64,000 nt of DNA from RHKX01 sp963745755 (GTDB lineage: Bacteria > Actinomycetota > Thermoleophilia > Solirubrobacterales > 70-9): positions 558,001 to 622,000 of the forward strand of contig CAVUYP010000001.1 in assembly GCA_963745755.1 (NCBI GenBank). Reading direction: 5' to 3'. How positions within the stretch are numbered: position 1 is the first letter of the stretch; the number at the start of each line of letters is the position of its first letter. Below the pieces are notes generated by a model. The model was not told the DNA's origin. It did not search any database and saw only the letters and a list, made by a program, of their open reading frames with translations. Below are positions 1 to 7,620 of the stretch, one piece after another. Both the position numbers and the translations under genes were made by a program.

Positions 1-651
1 GACGACGCGGTCGAAGCCGAGCTCGGCGGCGACCGATTGCCGGTCGATGTCCCAGTTGAGGCCGGCGAGGGCACCGGAGCCGAGCGGCATCGCCCGTGCA
101 GCGCTCGCTGCCGCCGCGAAGCGGTCGACGTCGCGGCGCAGCATCCAGAACCAGGCGAGCAGATGGTGGCCTAGCGAGACCGGCTGGGCCCGCTGCAGAT
201 GGGTGTAGCCGGGCAGCCGGGCGCCGCGGTGCTCGGTCGCGAGGGCATGGATCCGGCGCAGGCAGGCGGTCAGCAGCTCGCCGGCGACGGCGGCGCGGTC
301 GGCGACGAACATCGCCAGGTCGGTGGCGACCTGATCGTTTCGCGAGCGGCCGGTATGGATCTTGCCGCCGACCCGCCCGGCGAGCTCGGTGAGGCGGCGC
401 TCGATCGCCATGTGGACGTCCTCGTCGCCGGGCTCGAACGGGAACCGCCCTGACTCGATCTCGCCCTCGACGCGGTCGAGGCCGCCGAGCAGCTGGTCCA
501 GCTCGGCGTCGTCGAGGACCCCGGCCGAGCGCAGCGCCCGGGCGTGGGCGCGCGACTGGCGGATGTCGTAGGGGGCGAGGCGGCGGTCATAGCTCAGCGA
601 GGCGTTGAGCTGCCAGAAGACCGGATCGGGTTGCTGCTCGAAGCGGGGCAT
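1..651 (-). CDS. argH: Argininosuccinate lyase, N-terminal part (cut by window edge)
   Basis: Splits argininosuccinate into arginine and fumarate, the last step of arginine synthesis, in the cytosol. 217 residues are visible from an ATG at 651; the family is about 460 residues, so the catalytic serine loop and the C-terminal half lie outside the window. Visible family motifs are EDVHMAIE near residues 77-84, HTGRSRNDQ near 99-107 and THLQRAQP near 150-157, all substrate-binding segments of the fumarase/aspartase superfamily. It lies 22 nt downstream of a DegT-type aminotransferase and is probably the last visible gene of the leuB-ilvE-cimA run. argG is about 60 kb away, so the two arginine genes are not in one operon. 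Confidence 0.95.
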   Translation of the reverse strand, partial: MPRFEQQPDPVFWQLNASLSYDRRLAPYDIRQSRAHARALRSAGVLDDAELDQLLGGLDRVEGEIESGRFPFEPGDEDVHMAIERRLTELAGRVGGKIHTGRSRNDQVATDLAMFVADRAAVAGELLTACLRRIHALATEHRGARLPGYTHLQRAQPVSLGHHLLAWFWMLRRDVDRFAAAASAARAMPLGSGALAGLNWDIDRQSVAAELGFDRVV

Positions 652-673
652 GGCGTCAGTGTATGAACGGCGA

Positions 674-1837
674 TCAGGCGGGGCCGCGACCGAGGATCGC
701 GGCGAGCTCGGCGACGACCCGCTCGACGACGTCCTCGCCGACGGCGGGATGGAACGGCAGCGCGACCGACCGTCGCGAGAAGTCCTCGGCGACCGGGAAC
801 TGCCCGGGGCGGGTCCCGAACCGCTCCCGGTAGAGCTCGGAGAGGTGGATGCAGGGGATGTAGGGCCGAGCGTCGATGCCGCGCCGGTCGAGCTCGGCGA
901 TGACCGCGTCGCGATCGGCCCGCTCCGGCAGCCGCAGCACGTAGACGAACCAGCTGCGCCGCTCGCTGCCGCGGTCGCCGAGCGGCAGGACGATGTCGGC
1001 CGGGTCGCCGGACCCGGGCTCGGCGCCGCCGATCGCGGCGAGCCGCTCCGAATAGGCCGCCGCCACCCGGGAGCGGGCCGCGAGCAGCTCGTCGAGCCGC
1101 TCGAGCTGGGCGATCCCGATCGCGGCCTGGAGGTCGGTGAGCCGGTAGTTGAAGCCGAGCCGGTCGTGATCCATGAACTTCATGTTCGGCGCCCGTCCCT
1201 GGTTGCGCTCGCTGCGGGCGACCGCCGCCGCGGTCGCGTCGGCGGCGACGAGCATCCCCCCCTCCCCCGTCGTCATCTGCTTGTTGGCGTAGAAGGCGAA
1301 GGCCGCGGGGTTGCCGCGCGCCCCTGCCGCCCGGCCGTCGGCGCACACGGTCCCGAGCGCCTGGGCGGCGTCCTCGAGGACGCCGATGCCGTGGCCGGCA
1401 GCGATCTCGTCGAGCTCGGCCATCGCCGCCGGCCAGCCGAAGATGTGGACCGGCAGCAATCCCGCCGTGCGTTCGCCGGTCGCGGCGGCGACGGCGGCGG
1501 GGTCGACGGTCAGCGTCGCCGGGTCGACGTCGCAGAAGACCGGGCGCGCCCCCTCGAAGAGCAGGCAGTTCGAGGATGCGATGAAGCTGAGCGGGGTGGT
1601 CAGGACCTCGTCGCCGGGTCCCCAGCCAAACTCGCGGACGGCGAGGTGAAGGGCGGCGGTCCCGCTCGACACCGCGACCGCGTCGTCGACCCCGAGCCGG
1701 CGTGCGAACTCGGCCTCGAAGCGGCCCAGCATCGGGCCGAGCGAGAGCATCCCCGAGCGCAGGACCTCGAGCACGAGCTCCTCCTCGCGCCCGCCGAGCA
1801 CCGGGCGGGCGAGCGGTATGCGCTCGCCGCCGCTCAC
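674..1837 (-). CDS. DegT/DnrJ/EryC1/StrS-family PLP aminotransferase
   Basis: A fold type I PLP enzyme of the family that usually aminates keto sugars on nucleotide carriers. Counting from the GTG at 1837 (387 residues), the SSGTAALHLA phosphate-binding segment is near 57-66, the PLP-ring aspartate is in EDAAQ (D156), and the Schiff-base lysine is K186 in YANKQMTTGEGG. The open frame continues upstream to 1963, but GTG 1837 overlaps the cimA stop as GTGA, and the segment starting there (ERIPLARPVL) matches the usual N-terminus of the family. The context is odd: a presumed sugar aminotransferase is translationally coupled to citramalate synthase and precedes argH. No sugar-nucleotide genes lie near it. 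The substrate cannot be told from sequence. Confidence 0.88.
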   Translation of the reverse strand: MSGGERIPLARPVLGGREEELVLEVLRSGMLSLGPMLGRFEAEFARRLGVDDAVAVSSGTAALHLAVREFGWGPGDEVLTTPLSFIASSNCLLFEGARPVFCDVDPATLTVDPAAVAAATGERTAGLLPVHIFGWPAAMAELDEIAAGHGIGVLEDAAQALGTVCADGRAAGARGNPAAFAFYANKQMTTGEGGMLVAADATAAAVARSERNQGRAPNMKFMDHDRLGFNYRLTDLQAAIGIAQLERLDELLAARSRVAAAYSERLAAIGGAEPGSGDPADIVLPLGDRGSERRSWFVYVLRLPERADRDAVIAELDRRGIDARPYIPCIHLSELYRERFGTRPGQFPVAEDFSRRSVALPFHPAVGEDVVERVVAELAAILGRGPA

Positions 1838-3435
1838 CCCGGCAGCTCTGCCGGAGTCGCCGCCGGCCCCGCCGGCTGCGGCTGGAACGCGTATTCGAGC
1901 GAGTCGACGAGCGCCTCCCAGGAAGCCTCGATGACGTTCTCGGAGACCCCGAGCGAGCTCCACGACCGGGCGCCGTCGGAGGAGTCGAGGAGCACCCTGG
2001 TCACCGAAGCGGTGCCGTGGTGCTCGTCGAGGATCCGAACCTTGAAGTTGGTCAGCTCGACCTCGGCGATCTCCGGGTGCTGCTCGGTGATCGCCGCCCG
2101 CAGAGCGCGGTCGAGGGCGTTGACCGGACCGTTGCCCTCGGCGGTCCTGAGGTAGCGCTGCTCCCCGACCCAGAGCTTGATCGTCGCCTCGGTCTCGACC
2201 CCTCCGTCGGCGCGCTTCTCGGTCACGACCCGGAAGCTCTCGAGCCGGAACAGCGGCTCGTAGGTCCCGGCCTCGCGGCGCAGCAGCAGCTCGAAGGAGG
2301 CATCGGCGGCCTCGTAGGAGTAGCCGCGGTGCTCGCGCTCCTTGATCTTCTCGATCGATCGCCGGACGGCCGCCTCGTCGAGCTCGATGCCGGAGCGGGC
2401 GGCCCTCGCGATGACCGACCCGCGACCGGCGAGCTCCGAGATCAGGATCTCGCGATCGTTGCCGACCTCACCGGGATCCAAGTGCTCGAACGTCCTCGCG
2501 TCGGCCTCGACCCCGGCGGCGTGCATCCCGCCCTTGTGGGCGAAGGCGTTGCGGCCGACGTAGGGCTGCGAGGGGTCCGGCGCGAGGTTGCAGATCTCGT
2601 CGACGAGATGGGCCGTCTCGGTCAGCGTCCGCAGCTGCTCCGGCGCGACGCAGTCGTAGCCCAGCTTCAGCTGCAGGGCGGGCAGGATCGAGACGAGGTT
2701 GGCGTTGCCGGTTCGCTCGCCGTAGCCGTTCATCGTCCCCTGGACGAGGGTCGCGCCGGCACGGACGGCGGCGATCGAGTTCGCGACCCCGCACTCGGCA
2801 TCGTTGTGGGCATGGATGCCGACGGTCGCCGCGCTGTCGGCGAGGGCGGCGACGACGGCCGCGGTCGCCGCCTCGATCTCGTGCGGGAGGCTGGAGCCGT
2901 TCGTGTCGCAGAGGCTGACGTTCTCGGCGCCGGCCTCGACCGCCGCCTCGAGGCAGGCGATCGCGTAGCCGGGATCGTCGCGCCAGCCGTCGAAGAAGTG
3001 CTCGGGGTCGTAGACGACCCGCTTGCCGGCAGCGGCGCAGAACCGGACCGAGTCGGCGATCATCGCCAGGTTCTCGTCGCGGCTGACCTTGGTGACGACG
3101 TCGAGGTGCAGTTCCCAGGTCTTGCCGACCAGCGTCACCACCGGCGCGAAGCAACCGACCAGGGCGGCCAGGCCCGGATCCTCGGCAGCCTCGCGGTCGC
3201 GGCGCCGGGTCATGCCGAAGGCGGCGATCGTAGCCTGCTCGAGCGGCACCGCGGCGAGCAGCTCGAACAGCTCGAGGTCCTTCGGGTTGGAATCGGGGAA
3301 GCCGGCCTCGATGAAGCCGACGCCGAGGCGGTCGAGGGCCTCGACCACGCGGATCTTCTCGGCCGCCGACAGCGACATGCCCTGTCCCTGCATGCCGTCG
3401 CGCAGCGTCGTGTCGTAAAGCTGGACCTTGCTCAA
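1834..3435 (-). CDS. cimA: (R)-citramalate synthase
   Basis: Condenses pyruvate and acetyl-CoA to citramalate, the entry to 2-oxobutanoate and isoleucine without threonine deaminase. At 533 residues it has the length of CimA of the LeuA-like DRE-TIM metallolyase family. The metal- and substrate-binding segment LYDTTLRDGMQGQGM is at residues 6-20, the HAHND segment marks the later metal ligands, and a C-terminal LeuA-type regulatory domain follows. The start is TTG at 3435, preceded by the purine-rich AGGAAGAAGG about 10 nt upstream. The separate leuA at 10632-12272 makes a second isopropylmalate synthase role for this gene unlikely. It sits downstream of leuB and ilvE on the same strand, with a 207-nt gap from ilvE. 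Confidence 0.93.
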   Translation of the reverse strand: MSKVQLYDTTLRDGMQGQGMSLSAAEKIRVVEALDRLGVGFIEAGFPDSNPKDLELFELLAAVPLEQATIAAFGMTRRRDREAAEDPGLAALVGCFAPVVTLVGKTWELHLDVVTKVSRDENLAMIADSVRFCAAAGKRVVYDPEHFFDGWRDDPGYAIACLEAAVEAGAENVSLCDTNGSSLPHEIEAATAAVVAALADSAATVGIHAHNDAECGVANSIAAVRAGATLVQGTMNGYGERTGNANLVSILPALQLKLGYDCVAPEQLRTLTETAHLVDEICNLAPDPSQPYVGRNAFAHKGGMHAAGVEADARTFEHLDPGEVGNDREILISELAGRGSVIARAARSGIELDEAAVRRSIEKIKEREHRGYSYEAADASFELLLRREAGTYEPLFRLESFRVVTEKRADGGVETEATIKLWVGEQRYLRTAEGNGPVNALDRALRAAITEQHPEIAEVELTNFKVRILDEHHGTASVTRVLLDSSDGARSWSSLGVSENVIEASWEALVDSLEYAFQPQPAGPAATPAELPG

Positions 3436-3510
3436 GGGAATCGAACCTTCTTCCTGACCGATGACCGGTTACGGGACCCGGCGGTCGTTACGACGCCGGG
3501 GTGGTGCTCT

Positions 3511-3534
3511 CCTGCGCCCGGGCCGGGGCGCAGG
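3511..3534 (-). terminator. GC-rich hairpin in the ilvE-cimA gap
   Basis: A perfect 9-bp stem, CCTGCGCCC paired with GGGCGCAGG, closes a 6-nt loop. It lies between the ilvE stop and the cimA start. No run of T follows on the minus strand, so it could be a Rho-independent-like pause, an mRNA-stabilising hairpin or an attenuator element for cimA. A (GGCGCC)n-like run at about 3584-3605 lies nearby. Confidence 0.35.
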
Positions 3535-3642
3535 CCTCCGCGGGCCGCTAGAAGGCGGCGACCGCGGAGCCGGTAATTCGGCTCGGCGCCGGCGCCGGCG
3601 CCGGCAATCCGCTCTGCGGACGGGTATCGGGGGCGATACGCA

Positions 3643-4575
3643 TCAGGAAGCGACTCTACTGGGTTCGTCCACGGGATCGAGCCATTCCGCGTACTCGGGA
3701 GCGCGGCCGTGCAGCGCATCGTCGAACTTGGCGGCGATCACCCGGGTGATCTCGCCGGGCGCCTCGATCGGGTGGTCGTCGATCTCGCGGACCGGGACCA
3801 GCTCGGCGGCCGTGCCGGTCAGGAATATCTCGTCGGCCAGGTAGAGCTCGGAGCGGCCGATGTCGCGCTCGACGACGCTGAAGTCGAGGTCGCGGGCGAT
3901 CTGGATGACCGAACGGCGGTTGACGCCGTCGAGGATCGACGCCGTGTGCGGCGGGGTCAGGATCTCGCCCTCGCGGACGACGAAGATGTTCTCGCCCGAT
4001 CCCTCGCAGACCAGGCCGCGCTGGTCGAGCAGGATCGCCTCCTCGTAGCCGGCGTTGTGCGCCTCCGTCTTGGCGAGGATCGAGTTCAGGTACTGGCCCG
4101 AGGCCTTCGCGTGCGGGATCAGCCCGTCCGGCGAGATCCGCCGCCACGACGAGACCTTGGCGCGGATGCCGGCGCGCTTGCCCTCCTCGCCGAGGTAGGC
4201 GCCCCAGGGCCAGGTGGCGATCGTCACCTCGACCGGCGATTCGGCGAACAGCCCCATCTCGCCGTAGCCGCGGAACGCGATCGGGCGGATGTAGCAGGAC
4301 GTGAGACCGTTGCGGCGGATCAGCTCGTTGGTCGCCGAGCGCAGCTCCTCGATCCCGAACGGCATCGGCAGGTAGTAGAGCGCGGCCGACTTGAGGAGCC
4401 GCGCGAGATGGTCGCGATGGCGGAAGACCGCGGTGCCGCGGTCGGTGTCGTAGGCCCGGATCCCCTCGAAGACGCCGGTGCCGTAGTGGAGGCCGTGGCT
4501 GAGAACGTGGACCTTGGCGTCGTCCCAGGCGACGAACTCACCACTCATCCAGATCGTCTCGGCCTTCTCCACCAC
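3643..4575 (-). CDS. ilvE: Branched-chain amino acid aminotransferase
   Basis: Transfers the amino group between glutamate and the 2-oxo acids of leucine, isoleucine and valine, the last step of those pathways. It is a class IV (D-alanine aminotransferase fold) PLP protein of 310 residues, the usual IlvE length. The segment KVHVLSHGLHYGTGVFEGIR is at residues 21-40, the PLP lysine is K157 in HAKASGQYLNS, and EGSGENIF and the TGTAAE phosphate-binding turn follow. Two GTG codons are adjacent (4575 and 4572). The strong AAGGAGG ends 2 nt before the first and 5 nt before the second, so 4572 may be the real start. It lies 60 nt downstream of leuB in the same operon. Confidence 0.95.
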   Translation of the reverse strand: MVEKAETIWMSGEFVAWDDAKVHVLSHGLHYGTGVFEGIRAYDTDRGTAVFRHRDHLARLLKSAALYYLPMPFGIEELRSATNELIRRNGLTSCYIRPIAFRGYGEMGLFAESPVEVTIATWPWGAYLGEEGKRAGIRAKVSSWRRISPDGLIPHAKASGQYLNSILAKTEAHNAGYEEAILLDQRGLVCEGSGENIFVVREGEILTPPHTASILDGVNRRSVIQIARDLDFSVVERDIGRSELYLADEIFLTGTAAELVPVREIDDHPIEAPGEITRVIAAKFDDALHGRAPEYAEWLDPVDEPSRVAS

Positions 4576-4635
4576 GCCCTCCTTGCTCGATTCGCGAGGG
4601 GCGATTATTGCGGATGGCGACGGCGCTGTCGTGGC

Positions 4636-5715
4636 TCAGAGCGCCGCGATCACCGCCGCGGTCATCTCCGCGGTGCCGACGCGGCGCTCGCCCTCGCCGC
4701 CGGTGAACAGGTCGGCGGTCCGCAGGCCGTCGGCCAGCGCCGCCTCGACGGCCCCCTCGACGCGCTCGGCCGCGGCACCGTCGTCGAGGCCGTGGCGGAG
4801 CATCATCGCGACCGACAGGAACGTCGCGAGCGGGTTGGCGGCGCCGCTGCCGGCGATGTCGGGGGCGGAGCCGTGGACCGGCTCGAAGACCCCCGGGCCG
4901 CCGTCGCCGAGGCTGGCCGAGGGGAGCATGCCCAGCGACCCGGTGATCATCGCCGCCTCGTCGCTGAGGATGTCGCCGAACATGTTCTCGGTGACGATCA
5001 CGTCGAACTGCGAGGGGTCGGAGACGAGCTGCATCGCGGCGTTGTCGACGAGCAGGTGATCGAGGGCGACCGACTCGAACCCGGCGGCCACGCCGCCGAC
5101 GACCTCGCGCCAGAGCCGCGACGTCTCGAGCACGTTCGCCTTGTCGACGGAGGTGACCCGCCCGCCGCCGCCGGTCCCCGCCCGCCGCTCCGCCGCCTCG
5201 AAGGCGACGACGGCGATCCGCTCGATCTCTGCGGTCGTGTAGACGCACTCGTCGAGGGCCGAGTCGGGCCGGCGGTCCTTGCGGCCGAAGTAGATGCCGC
5301 CGGTCAGCTCGCGGACGACCAGCAGGTCGGTGCCCTCGATCCGCTCCCGGCGCAACGGGCTGGCATCGATCAGGGCGGCGAGCGGCTTGACCGGACGCAG
5401 GTTCGCGTACAGGCCGAGGCCCTTGCGAAGCCCGAGCAGGCCCTGCTCGGGGCGCGGCGCGGCGGGGTCGGTGCTGTCCCACTTCGGTCCGCCGACGGCG
5501 CCGAGGAGAACCGCATCGGCGCTCCGGCAGGCCTCGAGCGCCTCGTCGCTCAGCGGTGTCCCCACGGCGTCTATCGAGACGCCGCCGATCAGCTGCTCGT
5601 CGTATTCGAAGGATCCGACCCGGTCGAGCACTTCGATCGCGGCGGCGACGATCTCGGGGCCGATGCCGTCGCCGGCGAGAACGACGATGCGGGAGGTTTG
5701 CGTTCGCTGGCTCAT
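4636..5715 (-). CDS. leuB: 3-isopropylmalate dehydrogenase
   Basis: Oxidatively decarboxylates 3-isopropylmalate to 2-oxoisocaproate with NAD, the third step of leucine synthesis. At 359 residues it is full length for the isocitrate/isopropylmalate dehydrogenase family. The GDGIGPE motif is near residue 15, the NLRPVK substrate loop is in the first third, and the conserved metal-binding stretch ends in GDILSDEAAM, followed by GSLGMLPSASLGD and the adenosine-binding HGSAPDIAGSGAANP. It is the first gene of a minus-strand run (leuB-ilvE-cimA-DegT-argH), so a promoter probably lies in the 104-nt gap that separates it from the divergent lipoprotein gene. No strong ribosome-binding site is seen before the ATG. 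Confidence 0.96.
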   Translation of the reverse strand: MSQRTQTSRIVVLAGDGIGPEIVAAAIEVLDRVGSFEYDEQLIGGVSIDAVGTPLSDEALEACRSADAVLLGAVGGPKWDSTDPAAPRPEQGLLGLRKGLGLYANLRPVKPLAALIDASPLRRERIEGTDLLVVRELTGGIYFGRKDRRPDSALDECVYTTAEIERIAVVAFEAAERRAGTGGGGRVTSVDKANVLETSRLWREVVGGVAAGFESVALDHLLVDNAAMQLVSDPSQFDVIVTENMFGDILSDEAAMITGSLGMLPSASLGDGGPGVFEPVHGSAPDIAGSGAANPLATFLSVAMMLRHGLDDGAAAERVEGAVEAALADGLRTADLFTGGEGERRVGTAEMTAAVIAAL

Positions 5716-5819
5716 CTGGTCGCGGCACCGTATCGCCTGCCGCGCCGATCGCGGTTAGGCTGCCGCAGCCCGGCTAAGGATTTCCGGTCGGGATCATCGG
5801 ACATCCATTGGAGGAAAGA

Positions 5820-6239
5820 ATGCGGAAGAACCACCTGATCGTGCTGATCGCGGGCGTGCTCGCCGTCGGTCTGCTGGCCGCCGGATGCGGCAGCAGCGAC
5901 GACAGCAGCACCACCGAGGTGACCGAGCCGACGTCGACCGCGACGACGACCGAATCGACTTCGACGGACACGACTTCGACGGACACGACCACCACCGACA
6001 CGACCGTGACCAGCGGCGGCGCCAGCGCCGACGACGTCTACAACGCTTGTGTCGACGCAATTCAGGGCACGGCCGCCGAGCAGGCCGGTCAGACCGCCTG
6101 CGAGCAGGCTCGCGATGCGTTCGCCAACTGCGCCAAGCAGGCCGAGGCCGCGGGCGGCGACGCCGCCGACACCGCGCTGGGGATCTGCCAGAAGGCGGCC
6201 GACCAGGCGGTCCAGTCGCTGCAGGCCGCGGGCGGCTGA
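5820..6239 (+). CDS. Small lipoprotein with Thr/Ser-rich stalk
   Basis: 139 residues. The N-terminus is a lipoprotein signal peptide with lipobox LLAAGC (Cys23), so the mature protein should be tethered to the outer face of the membrane. Residues about 30-64 are a Thr/Ser-rich linker with repeats of STDTT. The remaining 75 residues are Ala-rich, predicted helical, and hold four cysteines (NAC, TAC, ANC, GIC) that could form two disulfides. ATG 5820 was chosen over an in-frame start at 5808 because GGAGG lies 5 nt before it. It is transcribed alone and convergently with the Tam-like methyltransferase, and a perfect 18-bp hairpin follows. The function is unknown. Confidence 0.85.
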   Translation: MRKNHLIVLIAGVLAVGLLAAGCGSSDDSSTTEVTEPTSTATTTESTSTDTTSTDTTTTDTTVTSGGASADDVYNACVDAIQGTAAEQAGQTACEQARDAFANCAKQAEAAGGDAADTALGICQKAADQAVQSLQAAGG

Positions 6240-6267
6240 GCGGCGGCGCCGACCGGTCCGAGCGACC

Positions 6268-6304
6268 GGGCGACTCCGGCTTCACGGTGAAGCCGGAGTC
6301 GCCC
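6268..6304. terminator. 18-bp bidirectional hairpin overlapping a coding 3' end
   Basis: GGGCGACTCCGGCTTCAC and its exact complement GTGAAGCCGGAGTCGCCC are separated by a single base. It lies 29 nt after the lipoprotein stop and contains the last codons and the TGA (6284-6282) of the convergent methyltransferase gene. It probably ends transcription from both sides. There is no T run, as is common for terminators in high-GC actinobacteria. Confidence 0.8.
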
Positions 6305-7058
6305 GCTTCCGCGCCGAGATGTCGAGCCGCACGTAGTCGAGCTCGGGCTCGGGGCCGAGCTTCGCCATCACCGCCGCCGTGAACTCGTCGCGGCGCCCCG
6401 CGGGCAGCTGCTCGAGGTGGGCGCCGAGACAGACGCTGCGGACGAACTCGCGCGGCTCCGGCGGTCGCACCGGCCGCGGCTCGAGGCTGCAACGGATCGC
6501 CTCGAAGCCGTTGGCGGCGAGCACCGCCGCGGTCTCCTCGGGACTCGGGAACCGGTGCGGATCGAAGTCGCGCAGCTCGTCGAAGCGCCCTGATCGGGCG
6601 ACCCCGGCGACCGCCGCGGAGAACCGCGAGACGTTGCCGGCGCCGCCGCACTGCGCCTCGATCCTGCCGCCCGGCGCGAGCGACGCTGCGAGCGCCGCGA
6701 ACAGCCGGTCGTGATCGGCGATCCAGTGGAAGACGGCGTTGCTGAAGATCGCATCGACCGGCTCGCCGAGGTCGAGCTCGGTGAGATCCGCGTGGACGAC
6801 CTCGGCGCGACCGGGGTCGAGGAGCGCCCGGGCCTCGGCGACCATCGCCGCCGAGCCGTCGACGGCGATCACCCGTCCGCGCGGCAGACGCTCGAGCAGC
6901 ATCGCGGTCACCCGCCCGGTCCCGCAGCCGGCGTCGAGGACGGTCTCGTCGCCGCGCAGGTCGAGCCGGTCGATGACGGCGCCGGCCCATTGTTGCTGCG
7001 GGGTCGAGACCCGATCGTAGGTTGCCGCGTCCCAGTCCCGGGTGCCGCCCGGCGCCAC
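6282..7058 (-). CDS. SAM-dependent methyltransferase, trans-aconitate 2-methyltransferase-like
   Basis: A 258-residue class I methyltransferase. The SAM-binding glycine loop is LDAGCGTGRVT near residues 40-50, the acidic residue after strand 2 is in AVDGS, and the FHWIADHD segment after motif IV is typical of the Tam/ubiE-like group. The N-terminal WDAATYDRVSTPQQQWA resembles trans-aconitate methyltransferase. GTG 7058 follows the leuD stop by one nucleotide, so it is the last gene of leuC-leuD-tam and should be translated together with isopropylmalate isomerase. Known Tam enzymes methylate trans-aconitate, and the yeast homologue Tmt1 also methylates 3-isopropylmalate. Either substrate would suit this position, but that is inference. 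The 3' end is embedded in the terminator hairpin. Confidence 0.82.
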   Translation of the reverse strand: MAPGGTRDWDAATYDRVSTPQQQWAGAVIDRLDLRGDETVLDAGCGTGRVTAMLLERLPRGRVIAVDGSAAMVAEARALLDPGRAEVVHADLTELDLGEPVDAIFSNAVFHWIADHDRLFAALAASLAPGGRIEAQCGGAGNVSRFSAAVAGVARSGRFDELRDFDPHRFPSPEETAAVLAANGFEAIRCSLEPRPVRPPEPREFVRSVCLGAHLEQLPAGRRDEFTAAVMAKLGPEPELDYVRLDISARKRATPASP

Positions 7059-7059
7059 G

Positions 7060-7620
7060 CTACAGCGACGTCGTCGCCGCGCCGAGTGCCGGATGCGCGG
7101 CCTCGAAGGCGGCGATCGAGTCGGCGGACTGCAGCGTGACCGAGATCTCGTCGTGGCCGCCGAGCAGCCGCTGCTTCGTCTCCTCGTCGATGTCGAAGCG
7201 GATCACCCCGCCCGCGTAGTCGACGGTCTGATCATCGAGGTCGATCCGCACGGTCCCGGCCTCGGCGATGCCGCGGCAGTGCTCGCGGGGCAGGATCACC
7301 GGCAGGAAGCCGTTCTTGGTCGCGTTCGAATAGAAGATGTCCGAGAACGAGGGCGCGATCACGGCCTCGAACCCGAAGTCGGCCAGCGCCCAGACGGCGT
7401 GCTCCCGGGAGGAGCCGGACCCGAAGTTGGGGCCGGCTACCAGGACCGGGTTGGCCTCGAGCTCGATCTCGCCGTCGCGGATCCAGTCGTAGAACAGGAA
7501 CTCGCCGAAGCCGGTCCGCTCGATCCGCTTCAGGAACTGCTTGGGGATGATCTGGTCGGTGTCGGTGTCGGCGCGGTCGAGCACCGAGACCTTCCCTTCG
7601 ATCACGTCGATCGGCCTCAT
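7060..7620 (-). CDS. leuD: 3-isopropylmalate dehydratase, small subunit
   Basis: The swivelling domain subunit that pairs with LeuC to isomerise 2- to 3-isopropylmalate. It has 186 residues, normal for bacterial LeuD. Motifs are DTDTDQIIPKQFLK near residues 18-31, the GSGSSREHA substrate-binding loop in the middle, and the FYSNATKNGFLPV segment. The ATG at 7620 overlaps the leuC stop as ATGA, which couples synthesis of the two subunits. One nucleotide separates its TAG from the following methyltransferase start. Confidence 0.96.
   Translation of the reverse strand: MRPIDVIEGKVSVLDRADTDTDQIIPKQFLKRIERTGFGEFLFYDWIRDGEIELEANPVLVAGPNFGSGSSREHAVWALADFGFEAVIAPSFSDIFYSNATKNGFLPVILPREHCRGIAEAGTVRIDLDDQTVDYAGGVIRFDIDEETKQRLLGGHDEISVTLQSADSIAAFEAAHPALGAATTSL

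Noticed and set aside
605..2155. A 516-codon open frame on the plus strand, antisense to the DegT and cimA genes
   Set aside because: It mirrors third-position GC bias of the real genes on the other strand, has low-complexity Arg/Gly/Val/Asp content and no recognisable motif. The same holds for similar long antisense frames throughout the window.
3432..3460. tRNA-like T-arm (GGTTCGATTCCC on the minus strand) before cimA
   Set aside because: No anticodon arm, acceptor stem or CCA region can be folded around it. It also lies across the cimA ribosome-binding region.
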